Assembly (NCBI GenBank): GCA_049516155.1
Contig: JBEKTJ010000006.1
Location: 1-64,000 of the forward strand
From: Bog-159 sp049516155
GTDB lineage: Bacteria > Acidobacteriota > Terriglobia > Bryobacterales > Bryobacteraceae
Direction: 5' to 3'
Length of the DNA: 64,000 bases
Shown here: piece by piece, positions 17,101-26,424 of the stretch
How positions within the stretch are numbered: the first letter of the stretch is position 1
Layout of the letters: every line of letters starts with the position of its first letter
Translations under genes and position numbers: made by a program
The notes under the pieces: generated by a model
What the model was told of the DNA's origin: nothing
Database searches by the model: none
Seen by the model: the letters and a program-made list of their open reading frames with translations, nothing else

Positions 17101-19560
17101 ATGCTGTCTGACCTTCGTTACGCTTTGCGCACCCTGCGGAAAAGCCCGGGGTTTGCTCTGGTAGCCATCATTTCGCTGGCTTTGGGAATTGGCGCCAACT
17201 CGGCGATGTTCAGCTTGGCGGACGCGCTGCTGCTGCGGCCGCTACCGGTACCGCACGCTTCCGCGCTCGTCGTGGTGCAGTCGCACTTGCGCGGCGAGGC
17301 CATAGGCGGGCTCGCCCAATACGCCGGCCTGTCCTATCCGGATTTCAAGGACCTTCGCGACCGAAGCAAGTCCTTTACGGGTCTGGCGGCTTCGCAATAT
17401 TCGCAGTTCGGATTCGCCACCGAAAAAGGCGCGCTGCCGCGGATGAAATTCGGCGAGTTGGTGAGCGGCGATTTCTTTGGCGTACTCGATGTCCCCGTGG
17501 AATTGGGGCGGGCTTTTCGGGCCGACGAGGACAGCGTGCCGGGCCGCGATGCGGTGATTGTCCTGGGCCACGAGTTGTGGCGCACCGATTTCGCCTCGGA
17601 TCCCAGCGTCGTCGGACGAATCATCTTCTTGAACAACGTTCCTTTTACCGTGATCGGAGTGGCGCCGGAGCCGTTCACCGGCTCGAACGGACTAATTCGT
17701 TCCGCTCTCTTTGTCCCTCTCGCGATGGGACCCCGCCTGCAGGACGACCTTGCCGCCGGCATGCTGGAAAAGCGCGACAAGCGCGGCATGATGGTACACG
17801 GGCGGCTGAAACCGGGCGTCAGCGTGGCCCAAGCCGCGGCAGAAGCCAAGGTCGTCTCGGAACAACTCGCCCAAGCCTACCCGGCTACCAATCGAACCTC
17901 CTCCATGGCGGTCGACTCGGACCTGCAAGGGAGGCTCAAGAAGGGTCCGGAAGTGGCTGCGATGTTGTTTTTCCCGCTGGCCATGGGAGTCATGGTTTTG
18001 CTGATCGCTTGCGCCAACGTGGCGAATATCCTGTTGAGCCGCGCCCGGGCCCGATCGCGGGAGATCGCCGTCCGGCTGGCCATCGGGGCGGGCCGGGGCC
18101 GCTTGATCCGGCAACTGTTGACCGAGAGCCTGGTGATCGCGGCGGTCGGCGGGGCGCTGGGGCTGCTGGTGGCCATGGCGGGCGTCCAACTGTTTTCGCA
18201 GATCAAGATATCCATCGACATGCCCGTCGTGCTGGACGTGCGGCTGGACCCGCGAGTGTTGCTCTTCACCCTAATGGTCTCGGTGGTGAGCGCCCTTTTG
18301 TTTGGACTGGCGCCGGCGTTGCAGAGCAGCCATCCGGACCTGGTTCCGGCGCTGAAATCCGGAAAAGGGGATGACGGCAAGCGGCGTCGTCTCCTGGGAA
18401 GAAATACGCTGGTGATGGCGCAGGTAGCCGGCGCGCTCCTGCTGCTGGTTTGCGCCACGCAGGCTTACCGCGGCGCATCCATGGTAGTGTCCGCGCCCCC
18501 CGGTTTCCGCGCCAGCCACCTGCTGATGGCCAGCTTCAACCCCACGCTGGCGAAGTACACGCCCGACCAGACCAAGGGATTCTATAAGCTGCTGCTGGAG
18601 AAGGTCCGAAATCTTACGGGCGTGAAATCGGCCGCGCTGGCGCAAGCTGCGCCGCTGATGCCGGGAAGCGGCGCCAGCCGCCTGGTTCCGGAAGGCGTCA
18701 GGTTGCCGCCTGGGAGCGAAGCCGTGGGCGTGATGTCGAACACGGTGAGCGAAGGTTACTTCGACACCGTAAACGTGCCAATGGTCAAGGGCCGTGCCTT
18801 CGAGGCGTCCGACCGGGCCGGATCGCGTCCGGTGGCGATCGTGAACGAAGCGTTCGCGCGCAAGTATTATCCCAACCAGAACCCTATCGGCAAACGCCTC
18901 CGGCTAAAAGGCGCCACCGACGAAGTGCTCGAGATCGTGGGCGTGGCCCGGCAGAGCAAATACGAGGATCTGGTCGAGCCGCCCATTGAATATCTCTATA
19001 GGCCCCTTTCCCAAAATCCCCAACAGGCCATGACTGTTATGGTCGCTACCGCCGGGCCTTCCACCGGAGCGGCCGGACCGTTGCGCGACATCGTCCGCTC
19101 GCTGGATGCCGGCCAGCCGATGTATGGCGTACGCACCATGGAGGAAGTCTTCGAAGAGCGCGCGAACGAGCTTGGAATCTTTACCGAGGCCATCGGCGCG
19201 ATGGGACTGCTCGGGCTGACACTGGCGATGGTGGGACTGTACGGTCTGATGTCCTACTCGGTAAGCCTGCGGGCGCGCGAGATCGGCATCCGAATGGCGG
19301 TTGGCGCGGGCCGTTCCGGCGTGCTGCATATGATCATGAAGCAGGGCATGGTGCTGGCGGCCGCCGGTGCGTCGATCGGCCTGCTGCTTTGCTTGTTGGC
19401 GAGCAGAGTGGCCAGTTTCGCGCTGGGGGTGCCGGGCTTCAATTTGCCCTTCGTGGCGCTGGTGACAGCCGGGTTGGTGGCGGCGGCGGGATTGGGTGCG
19501 TATGCGCCAGCGCGGCGTGCATCGCGAATGGACCCGAATGCCGTACTGCGGCAGGAATGA
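17101..19560 (+). CDS. ADOP-type MacB/FtsX permease
   Basis: An 819-residue inner-membrane permease that starts at the ATG at 17101. The N-terminus (RYALRTLRKSPGFALVAIIS, then LALGIGANSAMFS) and the duplicated layout match the acidobacterial duplicated orphan permease type: MacB periplasmic domain, FtsX core, a second MacB-like periplasmic domain, a second FtsX core. About eight hydrophobic segments are visible, including MGVMVLLIACANVANILLSR and the terminal block ending PARRASRMDPNAVLRQE. No ATPase or membrane-fusion gene is adjacent, hence orphan. Families of this kind are linked to macrolide/peptide export or lipoprotein release, but the substrate here is unknown. Confidence 0.9.
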   Translation: MLSDLRYALRTLRKSPGFALVAIISLALGIGANSAMFSLADALLLRPLPVPHASALVVVQSHLRGEAIGGLAQYAGLSYPDFKDLRDRSKSFTGLAASQYSQFGFATEKGALPRMKFGELVSGDFFGVLDVPVELGRAFRADEDSVPGRDAVIVLGHELWRTDFASDPSVVGRIIFLNNVPFTVIGVAPEPFTGSNGLIRSALFVPLAMGPRLQDDLAAGMLEKRDKRGMMVHGRLKPGVSVAQAAAEAKVVSEQLAQAYPATNRTSSMAVDSDLQGRLKKGPEVAAMLFFPLAMGVMVLLIACANVANILLSRARARSREIAVRLAIGAGRGRLIRQLLTESLVIAAVGGALGLLVAMAGVQLFSQIKISIDMPVVLDVRLDPRVLLFTLMVSVVSALLFGLAPALQSSHPDLVPALKSGKGDDGKRRRLLGRNTLVMAQVAGALLLLVCATQAYRGASMVVSAPPGFRASHLLMASFNPTLAKYTPDQTKGFYKLLLEKVRNLTGVKSAALAQAAPLMPGSGASRLVPEGVRLPPGSEAVGVMSNTVSEGYFDTVNVPMVKGRAFEASDRAGSRPVAIVNEAFARKYYPNQNPIGKRLRLKGATDEVLEIVGVARQSKYEDLVEPPIEYLYRPLSQNPQQAMTVMVATAGPSTGAAGPLRDIVRSLDAGQPMYGVRTMEEVFEERANELGIFTEAIGAMGLLGLTLAMVGLYGLMSYSVSLRAREIGIRMAVGAGRSGVLHMIMKQGMVLAAAGASIGLLLCLLASRVASFALGVPGFNLPFVALVTAGLVAAAGLGAYAPARRASRMDPNAVLRQE

Positions 19561-19567
19561 ATTGTTT

Positions 19568-19690
19568 TTGTGGGGCGGGCGTCCACGCCTGCGCGGGTCC
19601 TCCAGGACCCGCCGAACGCTGTAGTGCGTCAGGAGTAGCCGTGCGTTGTCGGGCGGGCGTCCCCGCCAGAGGCGGGTCGCGAGACCCTCC
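19568..19690. repeat. Pair of REP-like inverted repeats
   Basis: Two related GC-rich units lie between the ADOP permease and the rhodanese gene. Both contain GGCGGGCGTCC near their start. The first carries a perfect 8-bp stem with four-base loop at 19593-19612 (GCGGGTCC / GGACCCGC). The second has GGGTC / GACCC at 19674-19687 plus a smaller hairpin before it. They may act as terminators or mRNA stabilisers for the upstream gene, or be non-autonomous mobile units. A related inverted repeat occurs at 57952. Confidence 0.6.
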
Positions 19691-19754
19691 ACCGCCCCTT
19701 GCTGCAATCGCCCTCCAATCGATATAATTACTAGGTTAATGGAGGAGAACCCTT

Positions 19755-20621
19755 ATGGCAACGTATGCACATCCCGAAACTCTCGTCAGCACCGATTGGG
19801 CAGCCGCCCACACCGCGGACCCCGAAGTCCGCATCGTCGAAGTGGACGTGGACACTAAGGCCTACGATGAAGGCCACATTCCCGGCGCTATCGCCTGGGC
19901 CTGGAACTCGCAGCTTTGCGACACGGTGCGCCGTGACATCCTGTCCAAAGAGCAGTTCGAAGAGTTGATGTCCTCGTCCGGCATCACGCCAGCCACTACC
20001 CTGGTCATCTACGGCGACAACAACAACTGGTTCGCCGCCTGGGCCTTCTGGCAGGCCAAGATCTACGGTCACCGCGACGTACGCCTGATCAACGGCGGGC
20101 GCAAGAAGTGGCTGGCCGAGGGCCGCGAACTGTCCACCGAAAAGCCGCAGGTCAACGCGGCGCACTACCAGGCCGCCGCGCCCGATCTATCCCTGCGCGC
20201 TTTCCTGCCGCAGGTGCAAACGGCCGTTTCCACGCATGCCGCCGGGCTGGTGGACGTGCGCAGCCCGCAGGAATTCAGCGGTGAGATCCTCTCGCCGCCC
20301 GGACTGCCCGAAACCTGCCAGCGCGGCGGACACATTCCCGGCGCGCGCAGCATCCCCTGGGGCAAGGCCTGCAACGACGACGGCACCTTCAAATCGGTCG
20401 ACGAGCTCCGCGCGCTTTACTCCGGCGAAGGCATCGACGGCTCACGGCCCGTCATCGCCTACTGCCGCATCGGCGAGCGCTCCAGCCATAGCTGGTTCGT
20501 GCTGAAGTACCTGCTGGGGTTTGACAAAGTCACCAACTACGACGGCTCTTGGACCGAATGGGGCAATCTGGTCGGCGCACCCGTTGAGAAGGGCGCGGCG
20601 GCGGCTGCGGCGAAGGGCTGA
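19755..20621 (+). CDS. Thiosulfate/3-mercaptopyruvate sulfurtransferase (rhodanese)
   Basis: A 288-residue two-domain rhodanese with a strong GGAGGAG ribosome site. The N-terminal domain is the inactive type (VDVDTKAYDEGHIPGAIAW). The C-terminal domain has VDVRSPQEFSGE, GHIPGARSIPWG and the active-site loop YCRIGERS, with the persulfide-forming cysteine at residue 237. The CRxGxR(S/T) loop favours thiosulfate over mercaptopyruvate. It likely moves sulfane sulfur from thiosulfate to thiol acceptors or cyanide. It is convergent with the acyl-CoA synthetase gene and has no partner. Confidence 0.93.
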   Translation: MATYAHPETLVSTDWAAAHTADPEVRIVEVDVDTKAYDEGHIPGAIAWAWNSQLCDTVRRDILSKEQFEELMSSSGITPATTLVIYGDNNNWFAAWAFWQAKIYGHRDVRLINGGRKKWLAEGRELSTEKPQVNAAHYQAAAPDLSLRAFLPQVQTAVSTHAAGLVDVRSPQEFSGEILSPPGLPETCQRGGHIPGARSIPWGKACNDDGTFKSVDELRALYSGEGIDGSRPVIAYCRIGERSSHSWFVLKYLLGFDKVTNYDGSWTEWGNLVGAPVEKGAAAAAAKG

Positions 20622-20626
20622 CGCGA

Positions 20627-20650
20627 AAAAAAACGGCCGCCTGAGCCGGT
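20627..20650 (-). terminator. Rho-independent terminator of the acyl-CoA synthetase gene
   Basis: On the minus strand, just past the stop at 20678, an imperfect GC stem with CGGC and GCCG arms is followed by eight T residues (A run at 20627-20634 on the plus strand). It sits right after the rhodanese stop, between two convergent genes. On the plus strand the poly-T is missing, so it would end only the minus transcript. Confidence 0.55.
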
Positions 20651-20677
20651 TGCGGGCAGGATTGCCCACCCTCCAAG

Positions 20678-22294
20678 CTATGCGGTCTTGATTTGGGCGG
20701 CAGCGTGCAGTCCCAGCGCTTCGATCTCCTGTTCGCGGATGCGGAACTTCTGCACCTTCCCCGTCACCGTCATGGGGAAGGCGTCTACGAACCGAATATA
20801 CTGCGGGATTTTGAAGTGCGCGATCTGCCCCCGGCAGTAATCGCGCACTTCGTCTTCAGTCATCCTTTCGCCCGTCTTCAACTTGATCCACGCCAGCACC
20901 GCCTCACCGAGGCGCGCATCTGGCATTCCCACCACGTATACATCGGCGACCTTGGGATGCTGATGCAGGAATTCCTCGACCTCGCGCGGGTAAATATTTT
21001 CGCCGCCGCGTATGATCATCTCCTTCAAGCGGCCCGCGATATGGAAATATCCATCGCCGCGCATCACCGCCAGGTCGCCGGTGCGAAGCCATCCATCCGC
21101 GTCGATAGCCCGCGCCGTGGCTTCCGGCTCCCCGTCGTAGCCCTTCATCACCAGATATCCGCGCGTGCATAGCTCCCCGCGTTCGCCCGTCTCGACCACC
21201 TCGTCGTTCCACGGCGCGACAATCTTCACTTCGGTTTCGGGCAGCACCCGCCCGATGGTCGCCACGCGATGCTCCAAGTCGTCGTCAGCCGCCGACATGG
21301 TGATCCCCGGCGAGGTTTCCGTCTGGCCATATGCCACGGTCATCCCGCTGCAGTTCATTTCCGAAACCACCCGCTTCATCACTTCGACAGGGCACGGCGC
21401 GCCTGCCATAATCCCGCTGCGCAGCGTACGCATGTCGTACTTGCGGAAATCCGGATGGTCCAGTTCCGCGATGAACATGGTGGGCACGCCGTAAATCAGC
21501 GTGCATCGCTCCGCATCGATCGCCTGTAGCGTGGCCAGCGGATCGAACTGCGCCGCCGGCATCACCAGTGGGATGCCGTATACCAGCGCGAGAAGCGAAC
21601 TCATTACGCAGCCGAAGCAATGATACAGGGGCACCGGGGAGCACAGCCGGTCGGCGCCCGTCACCAGCATCTCCCGGCCCACCAGGTAGGCGTTGTTCAC
21701 CAGGTTGCGATGCGTCAGCAGCACGCCCTTGGGCGAACCGGTGGTGCCGGAGGTGTACTGGATGTTGACCACGTCCTCCGGCGACTGCGTGAGCGTGGGT
21801 ATCTCAATACCGTCCGCCAGCATGCCGGTCCAGGAATCGGAGCCCAGCAATACGATATGACCGAGCGCCAGGTCCTGTCCCTTGCGCGCCTCATTCAGGG
21901 TATCCAGGTAACCGACCCGCGCATCCCGCTCGTGCAGAAAGACGGCTTTCATGCCCGACTTGCGCAGCACGTAACGCAGTTCGTGCGCGCGATAGGCCGG
22001 GTTGACATTCACCAGCACCGCGCCGGTGAGCGCGGTGGCAAGCTGCAGGTAAACCCACTCCACGCAGTTGCACGCCCATATACCCACGCGGTCGCCCGGA
22101 CGTATGCCAAGGCTCCACAAACCACGAGCCGTGCGCTCGGCATTTTCCTGGAGGTCCCGATACGAAAGGCGCACCGATTGATGCCGGGAGACCAAGGCAT
22201 CGCCGGATGGGTTGCGTTCCACGGAATCGGCGAGCACCTGGCCGATGGTCTTTTCCAGAAGCGGCAACACGGGGCCGCGCGCGTAGCTTTTCAC
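20678..22294 (-). CDS. Acyl-CoA synthetase (AMP-forming, FadD/AMP-binding family)
   Basis: A 538-residue adenylate-forming ligase that activates a carboxylic acid, probably a medium or long fatty acid, to its CoA ester. The P-loop-like A3 motif YTSGTTGSPKGV lies near residue 180, with VPLYHCFG, YGQTETSP and the hinge region WLRTGDLAVMRGDGY followed by GRLKEMIIRGGENIYPREVE. The C-terminal lysine motif appears as PMTVTGKVQKFRIRE. All core motifs are intact and the length is typical. Its neighbour downstream is a rhodanese in the opposite direction. The acyl chain length cannot be read from sequence. Confidence 0.92.
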   Translation of the reverse strand: MKSYARGPVLPLLEKTIGQVLADSVERNPSGDALVSRHQSVRLSYRDLQENAERTARGLWSLGIRPGDRVGIWACNCVEWVYLQLATALTGAVLVNVNPAYRAHELRYVLRKSGMKAVFLHERDARVGYLDTLNEARKGQDLALGHIVLLGSDSWTGMLADGIEIPTLTQSPEDVVNIQYTSGTTGSPKGVLLTHRNLVNNAYLVGREMLVTGADRLCSPVPLYHCFGCVMSSLLALVYGIPLVMPAAQFDPLATLQAIDAERCTLIYGVPTMFIAELDHPDFRKYDMRTLRSGIMAGAPCPVEVMKRVVSEMNCSGMTVAYGQTETSPGITMSAADDDLEHRVATIGRVLPETEVKIVAPWNDEVVETGERGELCTRGYLVMKGYDGEPEATARAIDADGWLRTGDLAVMRGDGYFHIAGRLKEMIIRGGENIYPREVEEFLHQHPKVADVYVVGMPDARLGEAVLAWIKLKTGERMTEDEVRDYCRGQIAHFKIPQYIRFVDAFPMTVTGKVQKFRIREQEIEALGLHAAAQIKTA

Positions 22295-22389
22295 GCCCAG
22301 AATTATACCGTAAAAGGTGGCGTGGCCCGCAGCCCTGTGCGTTCAGGCATGCGTTCTCAGGGTGGACGCGCAACGGATCGATCCCCATG

Positions 22390-22692
22390 TCACTCGCGTA
22401 GCGCTCCGGCCCGCTCCAGCGCCAGTTCGACCTCTTCTTTCGAAAGCGCCGTGCTGATGAAAAGTTCCTGCCTCGCGCCGGCGCTCAACGCGATGGCCTT
22501 CCAGCCATTCTGCACGGGCACGGTGATGCGCACCTTGACCGGGCCGCGCGCGTCGCGTACCGGCCGGATCACGCCGGGAATAATGGACCGGACCTCCGGA
22601 GTATCGGCCAGTACCCGCTCCAGGACCTCGCGCACGCCATCGATGATGCTGTGCTCGATCTTGAGCCGGTCTTTGGCGGTGCGCAGGCGCAT
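22390..22692 (-). CDS. Small DUF2103-like protein downstream of accC
   Basis: A 100-residue protein whose ATG at 22692 is 11 bases after the accC stop; a longer open frame into accC is a shadow. It begins MRLRTAKDRLKIEHSIIDG and continues VLADTPEVRSIIPGVI, resembling DUF2103 proteins, which are annotated as predicted metal-binding. The C-terminus is a charged helix. Only one histidine is present in the N-terminal half, so metal binding is not obvious. Its position suggests co-transcription with accB-accC. The family assignment is from memory of the pattern and is moderate. Confidence 0.55.
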   Translation of the reverse strand: MRLRTAKDRLKIEHSIIDGVREVLERVLADTPEVRSIIPGVIRPVRDARGPVKVRITVPVQNGWKAIALSAGARQELFISTALSKEEVELALERAGALRE

Positions 22693-22703
22693 AACTGCCA
22701 GCT

Positions 22704-24074
22704 TTAGTGTGCGCCGCGCTCCGGCGGCATGAACCGCTTGATGAAGTTGGTATCGAATCGCCCGGCCTGGAAATCGGCGTCGGCCATAATGCGCTGGTGC
22801 AATGGAATAGACGTGTGAATACCCTCCACCACGAACATTTCCAGCGCGCGTTGCATGCGGTGGACGGCCTCGGCGCGGTCGCTGCCGTAGGCGATCAGCT
22901 TGGCCACCAGCGAATCGTAATAAGGCGTGATCACGCAGTCCGTGTGCGCCATGGTATCCACGCGCACGCCAATGCCGCCCGGTACGTGAAACCCCGTGAT
23001 GCGGCCGGGCGACGGCGTAAACGTTACCGGATTCTCCGCGTTGATGCGGCACTCAATGGCGTGCCCGCGTAGTTGCACCGGCAGTGCGATCACCTCATCA
23101 AGAGGCTCGCCCATGGCGATGCGGATCTGGCTCTTTACCAGGTCGATGCCGGTCACGAACTCCGTAACCGGGTGCTCCACCTGGATGCGCGCGTTGACTT
23201 CCATGAAGTACAACTGGCCGGCTTCGTCCATTAGAAACTCGACGGTGCCCGCGTTGGTGTATCCGGCGGACGCCAGCGCTTCCTTCAACGTCGCGGCCAT
23301 GGACGCGCGCAGTTCCGGCCGCATCACTGGCGACGGCGACTCTTCCAGCAGCTTCTGGTGCCTGCGCTGGATGCTGCACTCGCGCTCGCCCAGAATTTCC
23401 ACCCGTCCGCGCTCGTCCGCCAACACCTGAAATTCGATATGCCGCGGCGCGCGCAGGTATTTCTCCACGTAGACGTCGGAACACCCGAACGCCGCGCCGG
23501 CTTCCTGCTGCGCCGAGTTGAACAGCGGTTCCAGTTCGGCCGCCTCATTCACGATGCGCATGCCCCGTCCGCCGCCGCCCGCCGAAGCCTTCACGATCAC
23601 CGGAAAGCCGATCTCGCCCGCCACCTGGATGGCTTCCTCCGCGGTCTTCATAATGGCGGGCGAGCCGGGCAGAATGGGCACGCCCGCCTCGCGCATGAAC
23701 GCCCGCGCGCGCTCCTTCACGCCCATCAGCCGGATCACATCCGGGCGCGGTCCGATGAACTTCAGACCGGAGACTTCGCACACCTCCGCGAAACCGGCGT
23801 TCTCGCTCAAAAAACCGTAGCCGGGGTGAATGGCATCCGCGCCCGTGATCTCGGCGGCGCTGACGATCGAGGGGATATCCAGATAGCTGCGCGAGCTCTT
23901 GGCCGGCCCGATGCAGACGGCTTCGTCGGCGAAGCGCACGTGCAGGCTATGGCGATCGGGCTCCGAATAGACGGCCACCGTGTGGATGCCCAGCTCCTTA
24001 CAGGCGCACACGATACGCAGGGCAATTTCGCCGCGATTGGCTATCAGGATTTTCTTAATTGGCGCGGATGGCAA
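22704..24074 (-). CDS. accC: Biotin carboxylase subunit of acetyl-CoA carboxylase
   Basis: The ATP-dependent enzyme that carboxylates biotin on AccB, the first half-reaction of fatty acid synthesis. The 456 residues have the expected order: N-terminal domain KKILIANRGEIALRIV, ATP-grasp region with the glycine-rich loop KASAGGGGRGMRIV, the HIEFQVLAD block, the carboxylation loop MEVNARIQVEHPVTE with catalytic Glu/Arg, and the C-terminal SYDSLVAKLI-like block (YYDSLVAKLIAYG). Its start overlaps the accB 3' end by 20 bases. The carboxyltransferase genes accA/accD are not in the window, as is common. Confidence 0.97.
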   Translation of the reverse strand: MPSAPIKKILIANRGEIALRIVCACKELGIHTVAVYSEPDRHSLHVRFADEAVCIGPAKSSRSYLDIPSIVSAAEITGADAIHPGYGFLSENAGFAEVCEVSGLKFIGPRPDVIRLMGVKERARAFMREAGVPILPGSPAIMKTAEEAIQVAGEIGFPVIVKASAGGGGRGMRIVNEAAELEPLFNSAQQEAGAAFGCSDVYVEKYLRAPRHIEFQVLADERGRVEILGERECSIQRRHQKLLEESPSPVMRPELRASMAATLKEALASAGYTNAGTVEFLMDEAGQLYFMEVNARIQVEHPVTEFVTGIDLVKSQIRIAMGEPLDEVIALPVQLRGHAIECRINAENPVTFTPSPGRITGFHVPGGIGVRVDTMAHTDCVITPYYDSLVAKLIAYGSDRAEAVHRMQRALEMFVVEGIHTSIPLHQRIMADADFQAGRFDTNFIKRFMPPERGAH

Positions 24075-24528
24075 ACAGAGCCTCCCCGTACTCCACGGGT
24101 TGTCCGTTCATCACCAGCTTGCTTTCCACGATGCCGGAAACCTCAGCCTCGATCTCATTCATGAGCTTCATGGACTCGATGATGCACAAGACCTTGCCGG
24201 GCTGCACGCGTTCGCCCACGCGCACAAAAGGAGGCGTATCGGGCGCGGAGGCTTCGTAAAACGTGCCCACGATGGGGGAACGCACCAGCAGCAGGTTCGG
24301 ATCAGCGCCCGGTTCTTTAAGCGGCTCTTTGGGGGGCGTGGCAGGCCCGGCAGGCGCGGCTGCCGCTTCCACCGGGGGCGGCGCGGCGGATTGCGCCAAC
24401 ACCAGTCCCTGATGCCCGGCAACGGAGCGGCGAATGCGTACGCGGCTCTCGCCGCGCTGCACTTCCAGTTCGTCGATACCGGTTTCGGTGGCGAGATTGA
24501 TTAACTCGCGGATTTCGTCTACGGTCAT
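24055..24528 (-). CDS. accB: Biotin carboxyl carrier protein
   Basis: The 157-residue carrier of biotin for acetyl-CoA carboxylase. The N-terminal 40 residues are a helical segment (MTVDEIRELINLATETGIDE) that docks with AccC. A proline/alanine linker follows. The C-terminal biotinyl domain has SPIVGTFYEASAPDTPPFV and IIESMKLMNEIEAE; the lysine of ESMKLMNE is the biotin site. The gene is first in the order accB-accC-DUF2103-like and overlaps accC, so the subunits are made together. Confidence 0.97.
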   Translation of the reverse strand: MTVDEIRELINLATETGIDELEVQRGESRVRIRRSVAGHQGLVLAQSAAPPPVEAAAAPAGPATPPKEPLKEPGADPNLLLVRSPIVGTFYEASAPDTPPFVRVGERVQPGKVLCIIESMKLMNEIEAEVSGIVESKLVMNGQPVEYGEALFAIRAN

Positions 24529-24599
24529 GGCAACCGACTAGCTTAGCAGTTTTGCTGGGATCGGCAATTGTGGGCTACCGCCCGGCTACCCGTTACCAG

Positions 24600-25730
24600 C
24601 TAAACAACTCGCAAATCTTTGCTGGTCGGCGTCAAAACCTCGCAGCCTGCCGGAGTCACCACTACCGTATCCTCGATGCGGATACCCCCTACGCCTTCCA
24701 GATAGACACCGGGCTCTATGGTGATCGCCATGCCCGCCGCAAGCTGTGTTTTGTCCTTCTTCCCGATGCGGGGCAGTTCATGGATTTCGAGCCCCAGACC
24801 GTGGCCGGTGGAATGCACGAACGCGCGATCCAGCTTGTAAGCCTTCAGTACGTCTCGTGCCACGCGGTCCACGCGGGCGGTGGTCGCGCCCGGGCGCACG
24901 GCGTCAATGGCGGCCAATTGCGCCTCCAGCACGGCACGATACAAGCGTTTCATGCGTGCGCTGGGAGCGCCCAGGAAGAGCATGCGGGTCATGTCGCTGG
25001 CGTATCCCTGCTGGAATGCGCCCATGTCGATGAGCACTGGTTGCCGTGCCTTCAACACCGCGCCGGTGGGGTGCGCGTGCGGCAGGGCGGATCGCGCGCC
25101 GAAGGCTACGATGGTTTCAAAAGAAGGCTTCTCAGCGCCCAGCAGGCGCATTTGGTAATCGATTTCGGCGGCTAGATCCCGCTCACGCATGCCCGGGCGG
25201 ACACCCCGCGCCGCCTGCTCGAACGCCTTGGAATTAGTCTCGACCGAGCGGCGGATCAGCGCGATTTCGGCTTCCGATTTCAGCACGCGATGCGCTTCCA
25301 GCCAGCCGGAAACCGGCTTCAGCGACGTGTTCACGCGCATATTCGAGCGCAGCAGATCGAAGCCTTCGTACGACAAATGCGCGCGTTCGAAGCCCAGGCG
25401 CCGGATACGGCGGTCGGCCACCAAGGCTGCCACGGCCGGCAAAATAGGGCCCTTGCAAACCTGCGTGCGGCAGGAAACTTCGCGGCCGGATTGAATCGCG
25501 TAACGCGGGTCGGTGAAGAAGATCGCCTCGCCGGGCAGCGCCAGTACGGCGCCGTTGCTGCCGGTGAATCCGGTCAAATAGCGGACACTCGCCGGCGATG
25601 TGACCAGCATACCGTCCAACTCGCGATTCTCCAGGCCGCTGCCGATCAAGCGGCGGCGGTGCTCGAATTCATTCTTGAATGGTAGGACAGGTATGCCGGC
25701 CTGTTGGCGCTGTCCGGATTGGTTATTCAA
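24600..25730 (-). CDS. M24 family aminopeptidase (Xaa-Pro type)
   Basis: A 376-residue creatinase-fold metallopeptidase expected to remove N-terminal residues before proline. The N-terminal creatinase-like domain (VRYLTGFTGSNGAVLALP) is followed from about residue 150 by the pita-bread catalytic domain. Metal ligands are in place: VLIDMGAFQQGYASDMTR for the two Asp, HSTGHGLGLEIHE for the His, MAITIEPGVY and GGIRIEDT for the two Glu. It lies 71 bases upstream of accB on the same strand, a common order (in many genomes with efp, which is missing here). Its start lies inside the end of the lipoprotein gene. Confidence 0.92.
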   Translation of the reverse strand: MNNQSGQRQQAGIPVLPFKNEFEHRRRLIGSGLENRELDGMLVTSPASVRYLTGFTGSNGAVLALPGEAIFFTDPRYAIQSGREVSCRTQVCKGPILPAVAALVADRRIRRLGFERAHLSYEGFDLLRSNMRVNTSLKPVSGWLEAHRVLKSEAEIALIRRSVETNSKAFEQAARGVRPGMRERDLAAEIDYQMRLLGAEKPSFETIVAFGARSALPHAHPTGAVLKARQPVLIDMGAFQQGYASDMTRMLFLGAPSARMKRLYRAVLEAQLAAIDAVRPGATTARVDRVARDVLKAYKLDRAFVHSTGHGLGLEIHELPRIGKKDKTQLAAGMAITIEPGVYLEGVGGIRIEDTVVVTPAGCEVLTPTSKDLRVV

Positions 25731-26358
25731 TCTGGAGTTCCCCAGCCAGAACTAAGGCGCGCTCCGACAGGGCGTCCGCTTGCGAATAGTCGCCGCGTTG
25801 TTCGGCTTGACCGCACTGCGCCAGAAAAGACTGGATGCGGTCGACCAGAGATTGATCGTGGTCCGAAAAATGCCCTTTGGCGCGTCCGAGCTTCTCGGCG
25901 ATTGTCTTCCTGCGCGCGTCGATGGCCTCCTGAATCCGCTTTTGTTCGGCGCCCTTCAAGATCGGCTGGATAGGCGCTTGCTCCGGCTGGGCTGGGGTCG
26001 GCGGGGTCTCGACTTCTGGCTCGGGCTCGGGTTTCGGCGGGTTCGCCGCACTATGGCGCGCGGGGCGTGGAGCGGGTAGCGTTTCCGGTTTCGCGGGCGG
26101 CGGAGATTGTTGGGCAACCTGCACTTTGGGGAAGGCATCCGGATTGATCGGCTGTGGGCTGGGAAGGGTCACCGCTGTCTGCGCAATGGAAAGCGGCGGC
26201 TCGGGCGCTGGGGGCAGGACCGCGGCAGGCGCGGGGGGTGGCGGCAAAGCGGCGGGTTTGCCTGTGCCCAGCGTGCATCCCACCAGCGTCACCATCAGCA
26301 GAAGCAACGTGGCCCACGCACCCCGGCGTGCCGGGCCCAGAGGATACCAACGACTCAT
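25723..26358 (-). CDS. Proline-rich lipoprotein with C-terminal helical domain
   Basis: A 211-residue predicted lipoprotein from the ATG at 26358; an ATG 15 codons earlier would put the lipobox too far in. The N-terminus RRGAWATLLLLMVTLVGC ends in an LVGC lipobox with Cys near residue 28. Residues about 35-130 are a Pro/Ala/Glu spacer, as in proteins that cross the periplasm. The last 80 residues are charged helix (KRIQEAIDARRKTIAEKLGR and later SQADALSERALVLAGELQ). No known domain is recognised. It overlaps the peptidase start by eight bases, so the two are coupled. Confidence 0.7.
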   Translation of the reverse strand: MSRWYPLGPARRGAWATLLLLMVTLVGCTLGTGKPAALPPPPAPAAVLPPAPEPPLSIAQTAVTLPSPQPINPDAFPKVQVAQQSPPPAKPETLPAPRPARHSAANPPKPEPEPEVETPPTPAQPEQAPIQPILKGAEQKRIQEAIDARRKTIAEKLGRAKGHFSDHDQSLVDRIQSFLAQCGQAEQRGDYSQADALSERALVLAGELQIE

Positions 26359-26424
26359 CGGGACGCATTGTTGCCCGGCTCGGGGATCGTGCAGACTGTT
26401 CATTGGTAGATTTTAGCGCGGTGC

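Noticed and set aside
22693..23052. N-terminal extension of the DUF2103-like protein into accC
   Set aside because: It is an out-of-frame reading of accC; the ATG at 22692, 11 bases after the accC stop, fits a real start.
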